Shown: positions 44,751 to 55,995 of the stretch, piece by piece | Layout: each line of letters opens with the position of its first letter | Numbering within the stretch: the first letter of the stretch is position 1 | Assembly: GCA_949825025.1 (NCBI GenBank) | Contig: OX463780.1 | Coordinates: 47,823,280 to 47,887,279, forward strand | Source: Siphlonurus alternatus | Taxonomy: Eukaryota > Arthropoda > Insecta > Ephemeroptera > Siphlonuridae | Length of the DNA: 64,000 nucleotides | Reading direction: 5' to 3' | Translations under genes and position numbers: made by a program | The notes under the pieces: generated by a model | Told to the model about the DNA's origin: nothing | Seen by the model: the letters and a program-made list of their open reading frames with translations, nothing else | The model's database searches: none

Positions 44751-45976
44751 CAGTTTCATTGCCAATTTGCTTCTTTTGCCTATTTGTAAACCTTGTATAG
44801 TATACCGATACTTTCGGTACAGTTTGGGGTTTCCCAAGAGATCTGATATGTTAAAATATCTGTATGTAAGAAAAATTCTGTACATTTTTTTTTTTTTTGC
44901 TATGGTGGACAAAACTAGATTTGAGCATTTTCATAGAATAGATCTGAATATTTTTGAGGGCAAGTGACAGCAAAAATTTATAATCATTTAACACTTAACT
45001 GCACCGACTTAATTGCATATGGATACAAAATCCTTTGCTATAAATCAACAATATCCCAGAAGAGTTTGCCCAGCAATTTTTGGCCAGTGAATATTATAAT
45101 ATAAATCTATTGTCTATTTACATTAACAGTATTGTGATGTGGAATCACAATTTTCTGATTACCTTGAAAACTTCAACATAATGCATATGACGGTCAGACA
45201 CAAAGCAGACACTTAACATTTGTGATAATATCAACTTCAAGATTTAAGAAAAACGACTCGTTCAAATGTTAAATCTCTGCGTTTGTGTTGGGCGTCTCAT
45301 TATCTTTGCTATTCGATAATAGGACTTTATTCTTGATGGTTGGAAGGAGTTCATTGAACTTATTGGAGATTGAAAAACAGTTTTGAGAGGATGTAGCAAT
45401 GTTTCTTTTTACACAGAATTTTAATACTACAATTCTTTAACCTAAAACATATGCAATGTTCAACGTTTTTTTTAGGACAACCCATTTTGCAGCAACAAAT
45501 ACGGTACAATTTCTTACATGAAGTGTGTCAAAAGTGGTTGAATAAATACATTCTATTCTAAAAGGACTTTAGTGTAAATAAAATTTGGAAACCAAGTTTC
45601 TTGGAAGCTACTGTGGCACAGCCGTTCATGTTCTGGTTATTCAGTTTATTTTAATAGGATCACAAATTACGCATACAGGTGAAGTGTACCTAGCCTATTT
45701 CTTGTGATCACAAATATTAAAAGATGCTGCGGGAAGAAAAATTGCCATTTTTCAATTTTTTTGGCAAACTATCTCATTTAAAATGTAAAATAAATTTGTT
45801 GATTGCTTCATTCAAACGGAGATACCTGATTCATAAAACACTTCTACCAGTTTTTTTTTTTTACTTGCAACTAATGTTTACTCAAAAACTGACCATCTTT
45901 AATTTTGACAACTTCAAGAACGAAATAAAAACAAAAATCTTTGTCTGCAAAGCACAACAATGGGCTGTTGTTTACA

Positions 45977-45982
45977 TTTATT
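45977..45982 (-). terminator. SRSF2: Candidate proximal SRSF2 poly(A) signal
   Basis: AATAAA on the minus strand about 145 bases after the SRSF2 stop codon. It would produce the unspliced 3' UTR form. A downstream G/U region cannot be judged in this AT-rich setting. Confidence 0.4.
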
Positions 45983-46128
45983 TTAGTAGGCGCTTCAAGA
46001 GGTGAGAGTAGGGGGGGGGGGGGGGAGAAATAGTGAGGGGGGGGGAGAAGTCACAGCTCTCTTTTTCGAACCGCCACTAGCAACATAAATATTCTATAAA
46101 ATATGACAAGTTACATACCTGGTTGTCT

Positions 46129-46831
46129 TTACTTGGACTTGGAGCGAGACTTGCTCTTACTCTTGCTACGTTCTCGACTGCCGCTCTTATCCTTGGCAGG
46201 ACTCTTTCCTCGAGAGCTCTTGCTATCCGAGCGAGAGTGGGAGCGGCTGTACGAGCGACGACGGCTGCGACTGCGGCTACGACGAGAACGAGAGCGGGAA
46301 CGCGAGCGAGATCGAGACCGGCGGCGGGACCTTGAACGGGAGCGAGAACGGGAGCGGCTGAAAAACATGGCATGATATTTTAAAGGAAGTATGCAAATGT
46401 TCCTTATGCATGCATTATTTCTAAGGAAAATAGAAAGAGAAGTATAAAAAATACCGGCTGTACCGACGATATGGTGACGAAGGTCTGCCGTAACGCGCCA
46501 TCTGCACGCGCAGTTCCCTTCCGTCCAGAATGCGCCCATCCATGGCGTCTAATGCATCTTCGGCATCACGTTTATCGTAGAACCTATGCACATGATCAGG
46601 ACAATTATATTATATAACATTTCTAAATAAGTATTAAAATTTGTCTTACCTAACAAAAGCAAAACCGCGACTTTCACGAGAAAAGCGATCTCTTGGTATG
46701 TAAATATCTCCCACCTCGCCATACTTCTCGAAAACGCGGCGCAAATCCTCCGGCGTTGTACGATAAGTTAAATTATCAACTTTGAGGGACACCATGCCCT
46801 CAATACTAGGTGGAGGTCTTCCGTAACTCAT
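46129..46831 (-). CDS. SRSF2: SRSF2 / SC35 serine/arginine-rich splicing factor
   Basis: Nuclear SR protein that binds exonic enhancers and promotes spliceosome assembly. Three coding exons, 46831-46650, 46583-46455 and 46357-46129, in phase for 179 residues. The protein starts [20 protein letters not shown] as SC35 proteins do; the RRM has RNP2 LKVDNL (16-21) and RNP1 RGFAFVRF (55-62); [15 protein letters not shown] closes it. From about residue 104 the chain is an RS domain ([11 protein letters not shown] blocks) ending KSRSKSK. The start codon is 442 bp from TMEM35A in divergent orientation. A GTATGT donor stands 10 bases after the stop, suggesting a spliced 3' UTR, by which SC35 is known to control its own mRNA in mammals. 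Confidence 0.95.
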
Positions 46832-46941
46832 GATTGAGGTTACAACTTACAGTTTAGAAGTAATTAACCAGAAAAAGCAAGCAAAATTTCAATCTAAATA
46901 CGGCTTATAAGAACCACAGGACTCACGAAAAAAGAACAAAC

Positions 46942-46952
46942 AACATGGCGAC
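46942..46952 (+). promoter_or_regulatory. YY1-like motif
   Basis: AACATGGCGAC matches the core of the YY1 site (AANATGGCGGC), which is often found just downstream of the start in promoters of housekeeping genes. It is close to the likely SRSF2 transcription start. Inferred from the motif alone. Confidence 0.45.
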
Positions 46953-47182
46953 TGAAATGGCGATACCGGAAATAACTACAATTTGAGAATTTGTTAATTT
47001 TATTTGTTTTATCAATTTTACACTAGTAAACTCTTCCCAAAGAAGCATTAAAATAACATTTATTTTTTTAAAATTTTTAACTTATAATTCATTCAAATAA
47101 TTTCAAAATATGTAAGAAATAAAATTATCTCCTTTCCTTTTATTTAGTTTGCGACTCTAGCAGTACTTCCGTCGTCTGCAAG

Positions 47183-47190
47183 TGACGTCA
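47183..47190. promoter_or_regulatory. CRE palindrome
   Basis: Perfect TGACGTCA, the CREB/ATF site, 83 bp upstream of the TMEM35A start codon and about 350 bp upstream of SRSF2. Confidence 0.6.
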
Positions 47191-47272
47191 TACTGGGCAA
47201 ATTTGCCAAAAATTGGGCCCGGGCAGTGGTTTTTTCTAATTAATTAGTTGCCTCTTGGCTGTCTTAGTCGAA

Positions 47273-50200
47273 ATGGGTTCTATCGTATTAAAAAGTCTTT
47301 CTGTATTGTTAGGTTTATTTTTTATATTCGTTGGAATCATGAAAATAACACCAAAAATTAGCAAAGACCTCCATAAAGATTTGGTATGTACAGTATGCAT
47401 TCAAAATTTCCTAGGCCAGCTTGACCCTATTTTTGGGTCCTCTTTCATCCGTGATTTTTGCTAGAAACTCTGCAATTTAAATATGGCAGTAATGGCTCTT
47501 GAATAACTTTAACATTTTGTTATTTTGTGTTTTCAGTAAGGATATTTATAAATTATCTTACTTTTAAGAAGCATTTAGAAACTTCTGTGATGTGCTCCTT
47601 ATCTCTGGCGCTCTGGCAGATTGCCCCAAGCTATTTTGGGTTCTCTCTTGCCTCTTTCAATGTCTCTGTTTGCTGTGTCATAACATAGGATCGCATGTTA
47701 CTACTCCAACATCTTTTCTAATTTTTTTTTTCATATTTTTTTCAGAGAAAGGAATATGTAAGATATTCTAAAGTATTTCCGTTATCGCAAATACTTGACT
47801 TCAAAATCCCATCTAAATGGTATCGACGAGTTATTGGCAGCCTCGAGATTGTTTGTGGACTAGCACTCACCTTCATTCCCTATGGTAAGTTATTAATTAC
47901 ACATAATTAATATTATTGCACATCACGTAGCCAGGACCAAGAACAAAATTAATTATCAAATGGGTGGACCCACTCACTGCCCTTATATTTTACCTTAGAC
48001 AAATTCATGAGGGAAAGGGGCAGGGAGAGAATCTCTTCTTTCTCCTCCCCCTTACCTACTTTGGTGGTTGTTCACTTTAAATGTGTATGGGCATTTGCCT
48101 TTTTATTCAGCCACCAATAGGTGACTTGTCCTTACACTGATCCTCGCCATCTGTGAGTGGCGCTGCAACTTTTTGCAACTTGCAGTTCAAAGTCGACCAA
48201 TCACTTGACAGCATGACGTCATGTCGTTCTAACCCATCAATGGCTGCTCTGTTGTCAACCAATCGCAGAATCGCTTGGCAGCATGACGTCACACACGAGC
48301 CGCGGTAGTTGTCTTTATCTTGCTAGTATTTGGAATTGAGCAGTGCTAGGGTGAAAACAATTGCACTGAAGCAAACTAGAATAGTTATACCACGTTTTGG
48401 CAGTGAAAAATGTTAACTTTTTATTTTCTTTCGTACCTAACTCGCGGTTCACAAAATTTTTCCCCCATCTTCGCAATGTATTATTTCGTTTCTACATGCT
48501 TTGACCGTACACGAAGTTGCAGCGCCACTCGCACAGATGGCGAGGATCAGTGTAAGGACAAGTCACCTATTGGGTTATTTTGTTTCCTCCCAAATATGTA
48601 ATTTTTTTGACCCAATAAACAATTATTATTATTATTTTTTTTAATAATTATTATTATTATTACTGTATAACGTAGTCCCACTGTCCCATATATAAAACCA
48701 ATTAATATAGATGGGATTCTTTCTCCACGCAATAATTCAAGCTAGGATTTGTCAATAATCCCGAGCCTTTGAGTACCTTGAGGTTAGTTTTGTTGGATTT
48801 TGAAATTTTCTGGTTCAAGAGTCATGCAAATACTGTACGTAGTACAGTTCGCATGATGATGGAATGCAAGTAATTCCAGTAAGGTTAATTGCTAGTAACT
48901 CTTGACAATTTTCTGGTCCATATAACTACAAAACATCAACCAGATCTAAGGCTGTGTGCTGTTATATTATTTTATCAATGTTAATTCTCTATAATGCTAG
49001 AAAAAAGTTGGAGATTAACTCTTCATACATCATGAAAACAATATGAATAAATAGATCACCCTTTTTTAAGTTGCTTGAAACAAGTAACAAAAAACAATTT
49101 TTCTATTTTTGCCTAACAAGATCTTGTTGCAATAATGAGCTACAGGATCTGCTATTTCAGGTGAGTGCAAAAATGAGCTTTATTTTATACTGATATACAG
49201 TTCATAATTGTGATCACCTGAAAAAGCAGTTGGCTTATTATTGCAACAAAATCATGGTAAAAAAGCAGGGGGGTCTTCAAATAACACCACTTAACCAAAA
49301 CTTAGCCTAAGACTGTCTTAGCGCAACAATAAAGAATACACTAAGACTGTCTTAATTTTAGGATTGTTGTAATTTGTGTTATTTGAAGACCCCCCAGATA
49401 CCAGTAGCTCATTGTTCCGGACTAGGAAATATTGCATACAATTTTTCCTTCCAAGAAAACCTCAACTCCACTTTTTCGTGTGGAGATGAAATTTTCTTGA
49501 AATGAAAAATACATAGTAAGCAATAAATAGAAAATTGTACCACGTGTCAACATTAGATCATGAAATAAGCTATCCTAAGCATTTCTGTTATACAATGTAT
49601 GTTCTTCCAGCCCGGGTGAAACAAGGAGCCAACATAGTCTTGGTGTTACTAATGCTGATGGCGGTTTATTCTCACTACATGGTCAATGACAAGTTTGAAA
49701 GAATAGCTCCTGCACTGGTAAATATGTCCCCAACCCAAGCCTTATTGAATTCAGATATATTTGCTCTACCCCCTAGCCTTAGTAATTTTAAATTTCTGTC
49801 ATAATACAATACAAAGAGAACTTCGTTAAGAAATTAATCTATTTTTTTTTTAATTAACAAAACTGATAATCTGAAAGCAAAAATGTTATTATTTGGAGAA
49901 AATTCTCTTTTTTTTATTATTATTTTTTTTTTCTCTGCAAAGTAGATAAAAAGCTAACTCCACGCCCACTCCTTGAGGGATTGTATTGCAGAAAAGGAAA
50001 AGTGGGCGTGGCTCATGATACAAGACCTACGACATGATGTGAAGTCAAGGGTAGACCCCTCCCCTCTTCCCCAAATGTTCCAAAATACAAGAGATGTTAG
50101 TATTTTTCCTATTTCAGCACCTCAAATTCAATTTAACACAGAAATATCCCCCCCCCTTCCTTTCCTGAGCCAATTAAGTGCTAGATCCACCCTTGTTTTT

Positions 50201-50605
50201 AGTAGAACCCTTGCAATAATCAAACATGAAGCATTATTCCTTTATTTTCCTACATAACATGACGCCATATCCTTTTACGGGGTAAGCCAGCAGCATTGTT
50301 ACCTCAGCCATCTACAAATTGCCCTCCAAAGCACTCGATTCTTGCATACTCCACTTGCTTCAGAAATACTCATAACACTCTTTTGCCTTCTGCACTCTCT
50401 ATTTTTTACACTCTCTATTATTTTCTTTTCAGTATCTAAATTCATACCTGACCATATTATTACTATAAATATTTTTTTGTAGGTATTCTTCTTCATGCTG
50501 GTATGTCGGCTGGTGGTTGACTGGCAACTTCGTCGTAAAGAACAAATGAAGGCCGACGCTGCTGCCATCGCGAGTGCAGAAGACAAACAGAGCAAGCAGG
50601 ATTGA
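47273..50605 (+). CDS. TMEM35A: TMEM35A / NACHO, acetylcholine-receptor chaperone
   Basis: Small endoplasmic-reticulum membrane protein of the DoxX-like group that in mammals promotes assembly of nicotinic receptors. Four coding exons, 47273-47383, 47746-47884, 49611-49717 and 50483-50605, in phase for 159 residues. Four hydrophobic segments are visible: about 5-25 (LSVLLGLFFIFVGIMKI), 66-83 (GSLEIVCGLALTFIP), 88-104 (NIVLVLLMLMAVYSHY) and 118-132 (LVFFFMLVCRLVVDW). The family words GLFF.F.G..K.TP and IGSLE..CG agree with human TMEM35A. The C-terminus is charged (RRKEQMKADAAAIASAEDKQ) and ends KQD, without a canonical KKXX signal. Introns 2 and 3 hold foldbacks, including a nested pair. Confidence 0.92.
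48116..48571. mobile_element. Foldback MITE in TMEM35A intron 2
   Basis: A 456-bp element with inverted ends AATAGGTGACTTGTCCTTAC, extending through ACTGATCCTCGCCATCTGTG and GGCGCTGCAACTT. The arms match well. The interior contains TGACGTCA twice, within two copies of GGCAGCATGACGTCA or AGCATGACGTCAT. Confidence 0.88.
49126..49428. mobile_element. Foldback MITE family 2, interrupted
   Basis: Family 2 arms (TTGCAATAATGAGCTACAGG, CTGCTATTTCAGGTGAG) with an inverse right arm ending AGTAGCTCATTGTTCCGGAC. The right arm is split by the small element at 49268-49395. It lies in TMEM35A intron 2. Confidence 0.8.
49268..49395. mobile_element. Small nested palindromic element
   Basis: 128 bp with inverted ends GGGGGGTCTTCAAATAACAC and an AAGACTGTCTTA centre repeated. 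CAG stands on both sides if the termini are taken as GGGGG, suggesting a 3-bp duplication. Inserted in the family 2 element. Confidence 0.8.
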
Positions 50606-52854
50606 GCCTCCCCACCTCCTTCAGTCACCACCCGAGGACCCCCCAGCAGACTGACTGTCAAACATCAACGAGAGCAGAGAGGGGACCTGGCGTGCCATGC
50701 AATCTCCCTGGGTGTTGTTGCCCTGCCAAAGTTTTGTGTCTCTTGAACAAGAGACTGTTGTGATACAACATACGTGAACACATTATCAAATAATTTTAAA
50801 ACAAAGGTATTTTAAAAATAATACTCAAACATGGTTGAAATACCAAGATTAAAATACCAAAAAAAATAATAATAATAATAGAAACAGCAGGTAATTAAAT
50901 TATTGTAATTATTTTTTTTTTAATAATTTAAAATATTTATTACAATATTTTATAGTTTTATTAATATGTAATAATATATTTTTAAAATCTGACTATTATA
51001 TCTTAATATTGATATTATTTTATTAATTCTTATTTATTTATTTATTTATTTCATATAAAATTAGTAGCAGTTTTAATGTGGCCTAATCATGACAAACTGT
51101 AATTTATAATCGTTTTCCTATTTTTGTTTTTATCAATGCGCTTATCAATTACTCTAGTCTAATGGATAATTTTTTCATAAAACAAGTCTAAATAAGCTAA
51201 GCACAAACTAAATAATTGGAAATACATAATTATCTTGCTATTTTGATTTTATGTAATCTATAGTTCCAATTTTTTCAGGGTTGTTTGCAGTATATCACAC
51301 AAATTCTGGGATTGTTAATCTAGTCCTACAAAACTCAAACTTAACTAACAAATTGACGTAGAACTTAACTTCATTTTTTGTACATGTATATTATATTTAT
51401 GTATATTTTAACTAGCTTGGGAATTTTTGTAAATTTATTTGTTGTGGAAATTGTTAAAATTGTCAATCAGAAGTTCTGAGTGAGTCCTAAAGGACACAGC
51501 TTTTGGAGCAAAGTGTCGCACTTATTTCGACAGTACATTTTTTTTTTTTTTTTGGTCATATTTAATTTAGAAAATCATTGTAAATGGTTCTCTCATATTT
51601 AAGAAATTTTAATTGACTCTTATAGCAAGAAAAAAATACATTACTTTATAATATTACTATGCATAACACAAAAATATGTACACTAGTAGTTTGCACTTTT
51701 AAAATTTCTATATGGTCATGCAATCTCTTTGATTTTAGTATCATGTTAACTATAATATAGCAATTTAACATTATTCAAAATAAATTTTAATAAATGGTGT
51801 TATTAAAATTATAGCGTCATTTTCATCCAATCATCCACATTAGAATATAATACAAAACACCATTAAAACTTAAAGTAGATTTCATCTGCTTTTATTTATT
51901 ATTTTACTTTTTAGATACACGTAATTTAAATTATTGCACCTTTAATGTAGAGTATTTAAAAGAATAATAAATATTATAGTAAACGTAGTAACTATAAATT
52001 AATGTGACAATTTATATATTATGCACTTGCCCATTGGTTTTCAGGTATTTATTGTACATGGTGTACCTGATTTTTTTTTTGTTGGTTCCTTAATTAAATG
52101 TGTGGCCTATATTTATTAAGAAAATAATATGCATTATAATTTAATCTAATAATTAAATCTAGTCGGCACTGATAAAATAAAAAAGAGAGTATCCGTTCTT
52201 GTAACGCTCATTTTAAAATTAATACAGAATTGATACTCTCTTCTTATTATATATGTACAGTATACTGAAAAGCACTGCAAACATAGTTGTAATTTATTAT
52301 GTATAGCTCATCATCAGTGAAGTTTGATCTCCCTCTGTGGCTTTTTGTGAGTTTTTGATACTAGTAGTTAAATACACCTATTAAATTATGTTCAAATTGT
52401 TGTTATTTTCTATTTTCCTCCTCTGCTTTTGTTTATTTTTATTATTAAATATTATTATTGTTACTTATTTTTATCATATAATACAGTAAAAACTTATTAT
52501 TACATAAAGTCAAGGGACCCAGGAAATTAGGTTTACCATATATTATCATAAGTTTTTCCTGTACCTGCAATGCTAATTATTTTTTATGGGACCGCGATCT
52601 CCTTTACTCAAAATAGAGTTTTACCACAACAAGTTGTGTAACAATGAGTTTTCAATTGTTTTTATTCAACAAAAAAAACTTGGAACTTGAAATTTTTAAC
52701 TGAATTAACAATTAATCATAAAAAGACCAAAATTTTCACTTAATATTAGTGCTATTTTCAGGAATGGTATTACATACAGAACCATATGCACTGTTGAACC
52801 TTAATTTATTAATTGTAGCATTTGTTTCTTCATAAAACAGTTTCATTTCTCCAT

Positions 52855-53017
52855 GTTAAAGTAGTCAACTTTAAAAATTTATAACTCAAAAACTAGATCG
52901 TATTTGTATACCTGATATTTTAGGTACTGATAGGGGGTATAGAGGAGAACATTTTAAATTTTTTTCAGAATTTTTGTGAGAGGGATTTTTTTTAACATTG
53001 GTGGCGTTACCTTACCC
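52855..53017. mobile_element. Right arm of a TTAA element
   Basis: Begins near TTAAAGTAGTCAACTTTAAA and ends with the family terminus GGTGGCGTTACCTTACCC followed by TTAA. It is similar to the right arms of 23120-23773 and 32823-33191. The left arm is missing. Confidence 0.7.
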
Positions 53018-53324
53018 TTAAAGAAAGAATACAATGCTAAAGAAATATATTAGCAGCTTGATTAGCAAATTCTGTAGGTGTGAAGCTGCAGAAATTTTAC
53101 CTGTATTTAAGTAACCTAGGCTTAAAGTAGATTATACTTTCACGTATTTTACTGGAAACAACACACAACAGAGGATACAATTTTTTTCATCCATTATGCA
53201 AGATTGAGGAGAAATGCAATGCAAAATTGTATTAAAAAAATTATTTTACATTTTGTCTCAGGGGGGAAGGGAGGCCTCAAAAAATAGTATGCTCAAGCAA
53301 TAGTTTTATCCTTATTATTAAACA

Positions 53325-53945
53325 TCACTTTCGGGACCCCAAAATTAACCAGCGTTTTCCTATGCTGGGACGCACTTCCTTTGGGCGAGCGTCTGGGTTC
53401 GTCGGAACCCGACGAAACTTTTCCCGGGGGTTCCCGGGGGTGGCCGCCGTAACCGGGAAAATAATAAAAAATCCACGTCCGGGGGGGTACTGGGGGTGAA
53501 TTTTTTTATCTAGATTTTTGGGGTTTTTCGGCCTCCGAGCTCTTCCGGTGCCCTGCGCTGGCCTTGGCCGGTGGAGGTCTTTGCCCGGTGAACTTTTGTT
53601 GCTGCCGAGTCGTGTTCGGTTCCGGACACCGGACACCCTTTCGGCAGCGCACGCCGCCCGTGAGGTTACGTTTGGAAATTTGGGCTCTTCGGTGTCGTGT
53701 GGTCTGTGTTTCGAATCACCGTGTGTTCGAGTGTTGGTGCGTGGTGTGTTGTCGTGGCCGTGTAGTGAGGACGTCATGCTATTGCGACGTATTACTTGTC
53801 ACTTTGATGTGTTACGGCCCTCTATCATGCACTTTGAATCACAAATGTGGACATCGTGGACACGGGGTGACCTTGTGCCGCGTGACTCCACGGCTAGGGG
53901 ATCTCCTCCCTGAGTTCATCTTTTCGTTGGTTTCGATTTGTGTTT
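53325..53945. other. GC-rich island of unknown origin
   Basis: About 620 bp with a GC content far above its surroundings and sharp edges. The left part has GGGGGTTCCCGGGGGTGGC. Frames of 150 (minus), 131 and 128 (plus) codons are open, but their predicted proteins overlap, are of low complexity and match no family I recognise, as expected from few stop codons in GC-rich DNA. Candidates are the 5' region of a non-LTR element, a spacer of a ribosomal-type repeat, or a CpG-rich regulatory block. I cannot decide. Confidence 0.4.
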
Positions 53946-54490
53946 TCTGATACGTAGACATGTAACGCACAACGTTCTAGTGCTACTTTTTCCATTTTTT
54001 ATACATACAGTGTTTCCTGCCATTGGAAAGTTTATGGTTACCAACTTCAACAGCTTCTTTGTCGTTTAAGTTTGAATGTTGGTGGAAAAAGGCAAGTATA
54101 CCATTGGTAGAAAGAGTTCTGCTAACTGGGATTGGCTGAAGCTTTTGCATATCGTCAATGCTTTGAAATTATTATACTTTATTAATTTTCTTTGTGTGAC
54201 TGCTGCCATCCCATTGGCTGCTTCCGTTTAGAGGCAACATTGCAAAAGGGGATCTGACTGCTCAGTGCAGTGATGTGAAATTCGCGCGAAGATTGGTCCG
54301 CGAAAATGCGCATGCGAATATCCGCGCAAGTGCGCGCATATGTGCGTAAGATAGTTTCAAGATGGTGGCCGCCCGCAAATGGAATCACGTGAGCACAGAT
54401 ATTGTAGACATTCAGAAGTTCGATATTTTTCCCATAGGTGGAGATGCCATGGTAGCACATTCCAAGCAAACTACTTCCAGGTGTGACTTA

Positions 54491-54865
54491 ATTATTATAA
54501 CTTTATATAAAATTGATTATTTTCGTAAATAATGCTCGGATTTACTCCCAATTAGGTCTAGGGGGGGTTATAAAATTAAGGTGCAAGTAATGCGGGTTGC
54601 ATACTTTCAGGGGCATGTAGGTTGTGGTTGCATACTTTCAGGGGAAGTTTGGTTGGGTTGCATACTTTCAAGGGCATGTAAGTGAAGGTTGCCTACCTTT
54701 AGGGGTAACTTATAATAACTTTATATAAAAACGAATATTTTCGTAAATAATGCTCGGATCATCTCCCAATTAGGTCTAGGGGGGGTTATCAAATTAAGGT
54801 GTAATTAATGCGGGTTGCATACTTTCAGGGGCATGTAGGTTGTGGTTGCCTACTTTCAGGGGCAA
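54491..54865. repeat. 218-bp tandem duplication with internal short repeats
   Basis: Two units with a 218-bp offset, each beginning TAACTTTATATAAAA and containing CTCGGAT, CCCAATTAGGTCTAGGGG and GGGTTGCATACTTTCAGGGG. Within each unit a roughly 35-bp word around TTGCATACTTTCAGGGGCA is itself repeated. The second copy is cut near 54865. Confidence 0.85.
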
Positions 54866-55014
54866 TTTGCGTTCGGTACATCATAGCATTACGAGGTTTA
54901 ATTACAACTGGCCACCTCTTTGTGTTGAAGATGGGCAGTGTCCGGAGTAAGCTCATTGCCTTGCTCGCTCGAACACGACCGGACGCTAAGAAAATAATTA
55001 ACTCGAATCTCCCC

Positions 55015-55175
55015 AAACTCCTTAAAAAAATTATTAAATAAAATAAAATAAATAATAATAAAAATAGTAGGGGCCTAACAACTGCGTCTGACTCCTTAAA
55101 AAATTATTAAATAAAATGAAATAAATAATAATAAAATAGTAGGGGTCTAACAACTGCGTCTGAGTCGTTATCTGA
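55015..55175. repeat. Two-copy direct repeat of about 75 bp
   Basis: The segment from CCTTAAAAAATTATTAAATA to AACAACTGCGTCTGA occurs twice head-to-tail with small differences. It includes TAGTAGGGGCCTAACAACTG. Confidence 0.85.
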
Positions 55176-55291
55176 GCCTGTTCATCTTCGCTAATTTAGA
55201 ACACTATAATATCTGTCAACATATGGCTGAGAGATTTTTGGAAGTGCATCACTGCACTGGGTGGAAAGCAAAACGAATTTATCCCAGGGAG

Positions 55292-55408
55292 GGAGCGGCG
55301 TATTTTTATACTTGAAATGGTCACCCATCCAAGTATTAACCACGCTTGACGTAGCCTGACTTCAGTGATCTAACGAGAACCGGTCAATGCATAACGCCAC
55401 GCTCCACC
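55292..55408 (-). rRNA. Divergent 5S rRNA-like sequence
   Basis: Read on the minus strand, this 115-bp stretch follows 5S rRNA from end to end: GGTTCTCGTTAGATCAC at the left, GTCAGGCTACGTCAAGC where 5S has its internal promoter box A and intermediate element, and AATACTTGGATGGGTGACC at box C. The two ends (GGAGCGTGGCG and CGCCGCTCC) can pair as helix I although both differ from ordinary insect 5S. A single copy with several changes is most likely a pseudogene or the head of a 5S-derived SINE. Confidence 0.65.
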
Positions 55409-55422
55409 TCTACTCTGAATTA

Positions 55423-55692
55423 CTCTGAATTTTTTTAGATTTTTATGAGTCCTGCAACTATTTCTAAATAATTATTGAACGTTCTGTAATTTAAGTTGGC
55501 ACCCCTGAATCGTTAATAAAAAGGATAGGACAGAGACGCCTGTTGACGCCTCCAGAGGGCGTGGCAGCACATTTAATAATTATTTAAAAATAGTTCTGGG
55601 TTTCAAAAAAATCTGGAAAAAATCAGAGTAGCATAATTCGGTACCTTCAAATCATTTCTGCAATAAAAATTTTTCACGTAGGTTGTCCATTT
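55423..55692. mobile_element. Foldback MITE family 1, left end lost
   Basis: Has the family 1 core (TGAATTTTTTTAGATTTTTA), the GACGCCTCCAGAGGGCGTGG centre and the right arm with CATTTCTGCAATAAAAATTT and GGTTGTCCATTTTGC. The left terminus is missing; the sequence abuts the 5S-like copy. Confidence 0.75.
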
Positions 55693-55837
55693 TGCATTAA
55701 AACACCGTTATGATGTCACGTACTGAATACTTATATAGATGGCAACATATGATTGACAAAATTATTTAAAAGACTTGAAAGCAAACGAGCGTAAGCGCGA
55801 GTTTACACCCCACCCCTAGTTATATATAATACATTTG

Positions 55838-55995
55838 TCTCTGGTCCGGAACAACTGATGAGCTATCTTTGTTATATTGGGTGAGCACAATTATATGAGC
55901 TGTAAAACGGTACAGCATCATAAAATAAGGCCCATTGTTGCACTTAACAGTTAATTACCTAATATAGCAGGTATATTGCTCATTATTCTGGGCGA
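55838..55995. mobile_element. Foldback MITE family 2, degraded
   Basis: GTCCGGAACAACTGATGAGC at the left, AATTATATGAGCTGTAAA in the centre and GCTCATTATTCTGGGCGACG at the right recall family 2. More changed than the other copies. Confidence 0.6.

Larger units (their letters stand above)
46832..47272. promoter_or_regulatory. Bidirectional promoter, SRSF2 / TMEM35A
   Basis: The 441 bp between two divergent start codons. It contains two ATGGCG words (46942-46950, within AACATGGCGAC, and near 46956), which fit the YY1 initiator-type motif. There is also a perfect CRE at 47183-47190 and a GC-rich patch GGGCCCGGGC near 47215. The transcript starts were not determined. Confidence 0.6.

Noticed and set aside
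46009..46046. G-run clusters near the SRSF2 end as a G-quadruplex switch
   Set aside because: Long G homopolymers are present, but such runs often vary or are sequencing artefacts; no regulatory context can be shown.
46103..46375. Arg/Leu-rich frames opposite and beside the SRSF2 RS domain
   Set aside because: They are mirror and shifted readings of the RS repeat codons.
53325..53950. Open frames of 150, 131 and 128 codons in the GC-rich island
   Set aside because: They overlap on both strands, have no domain or biased reading frame, and are expected from stop-poor GC-rich DNA.
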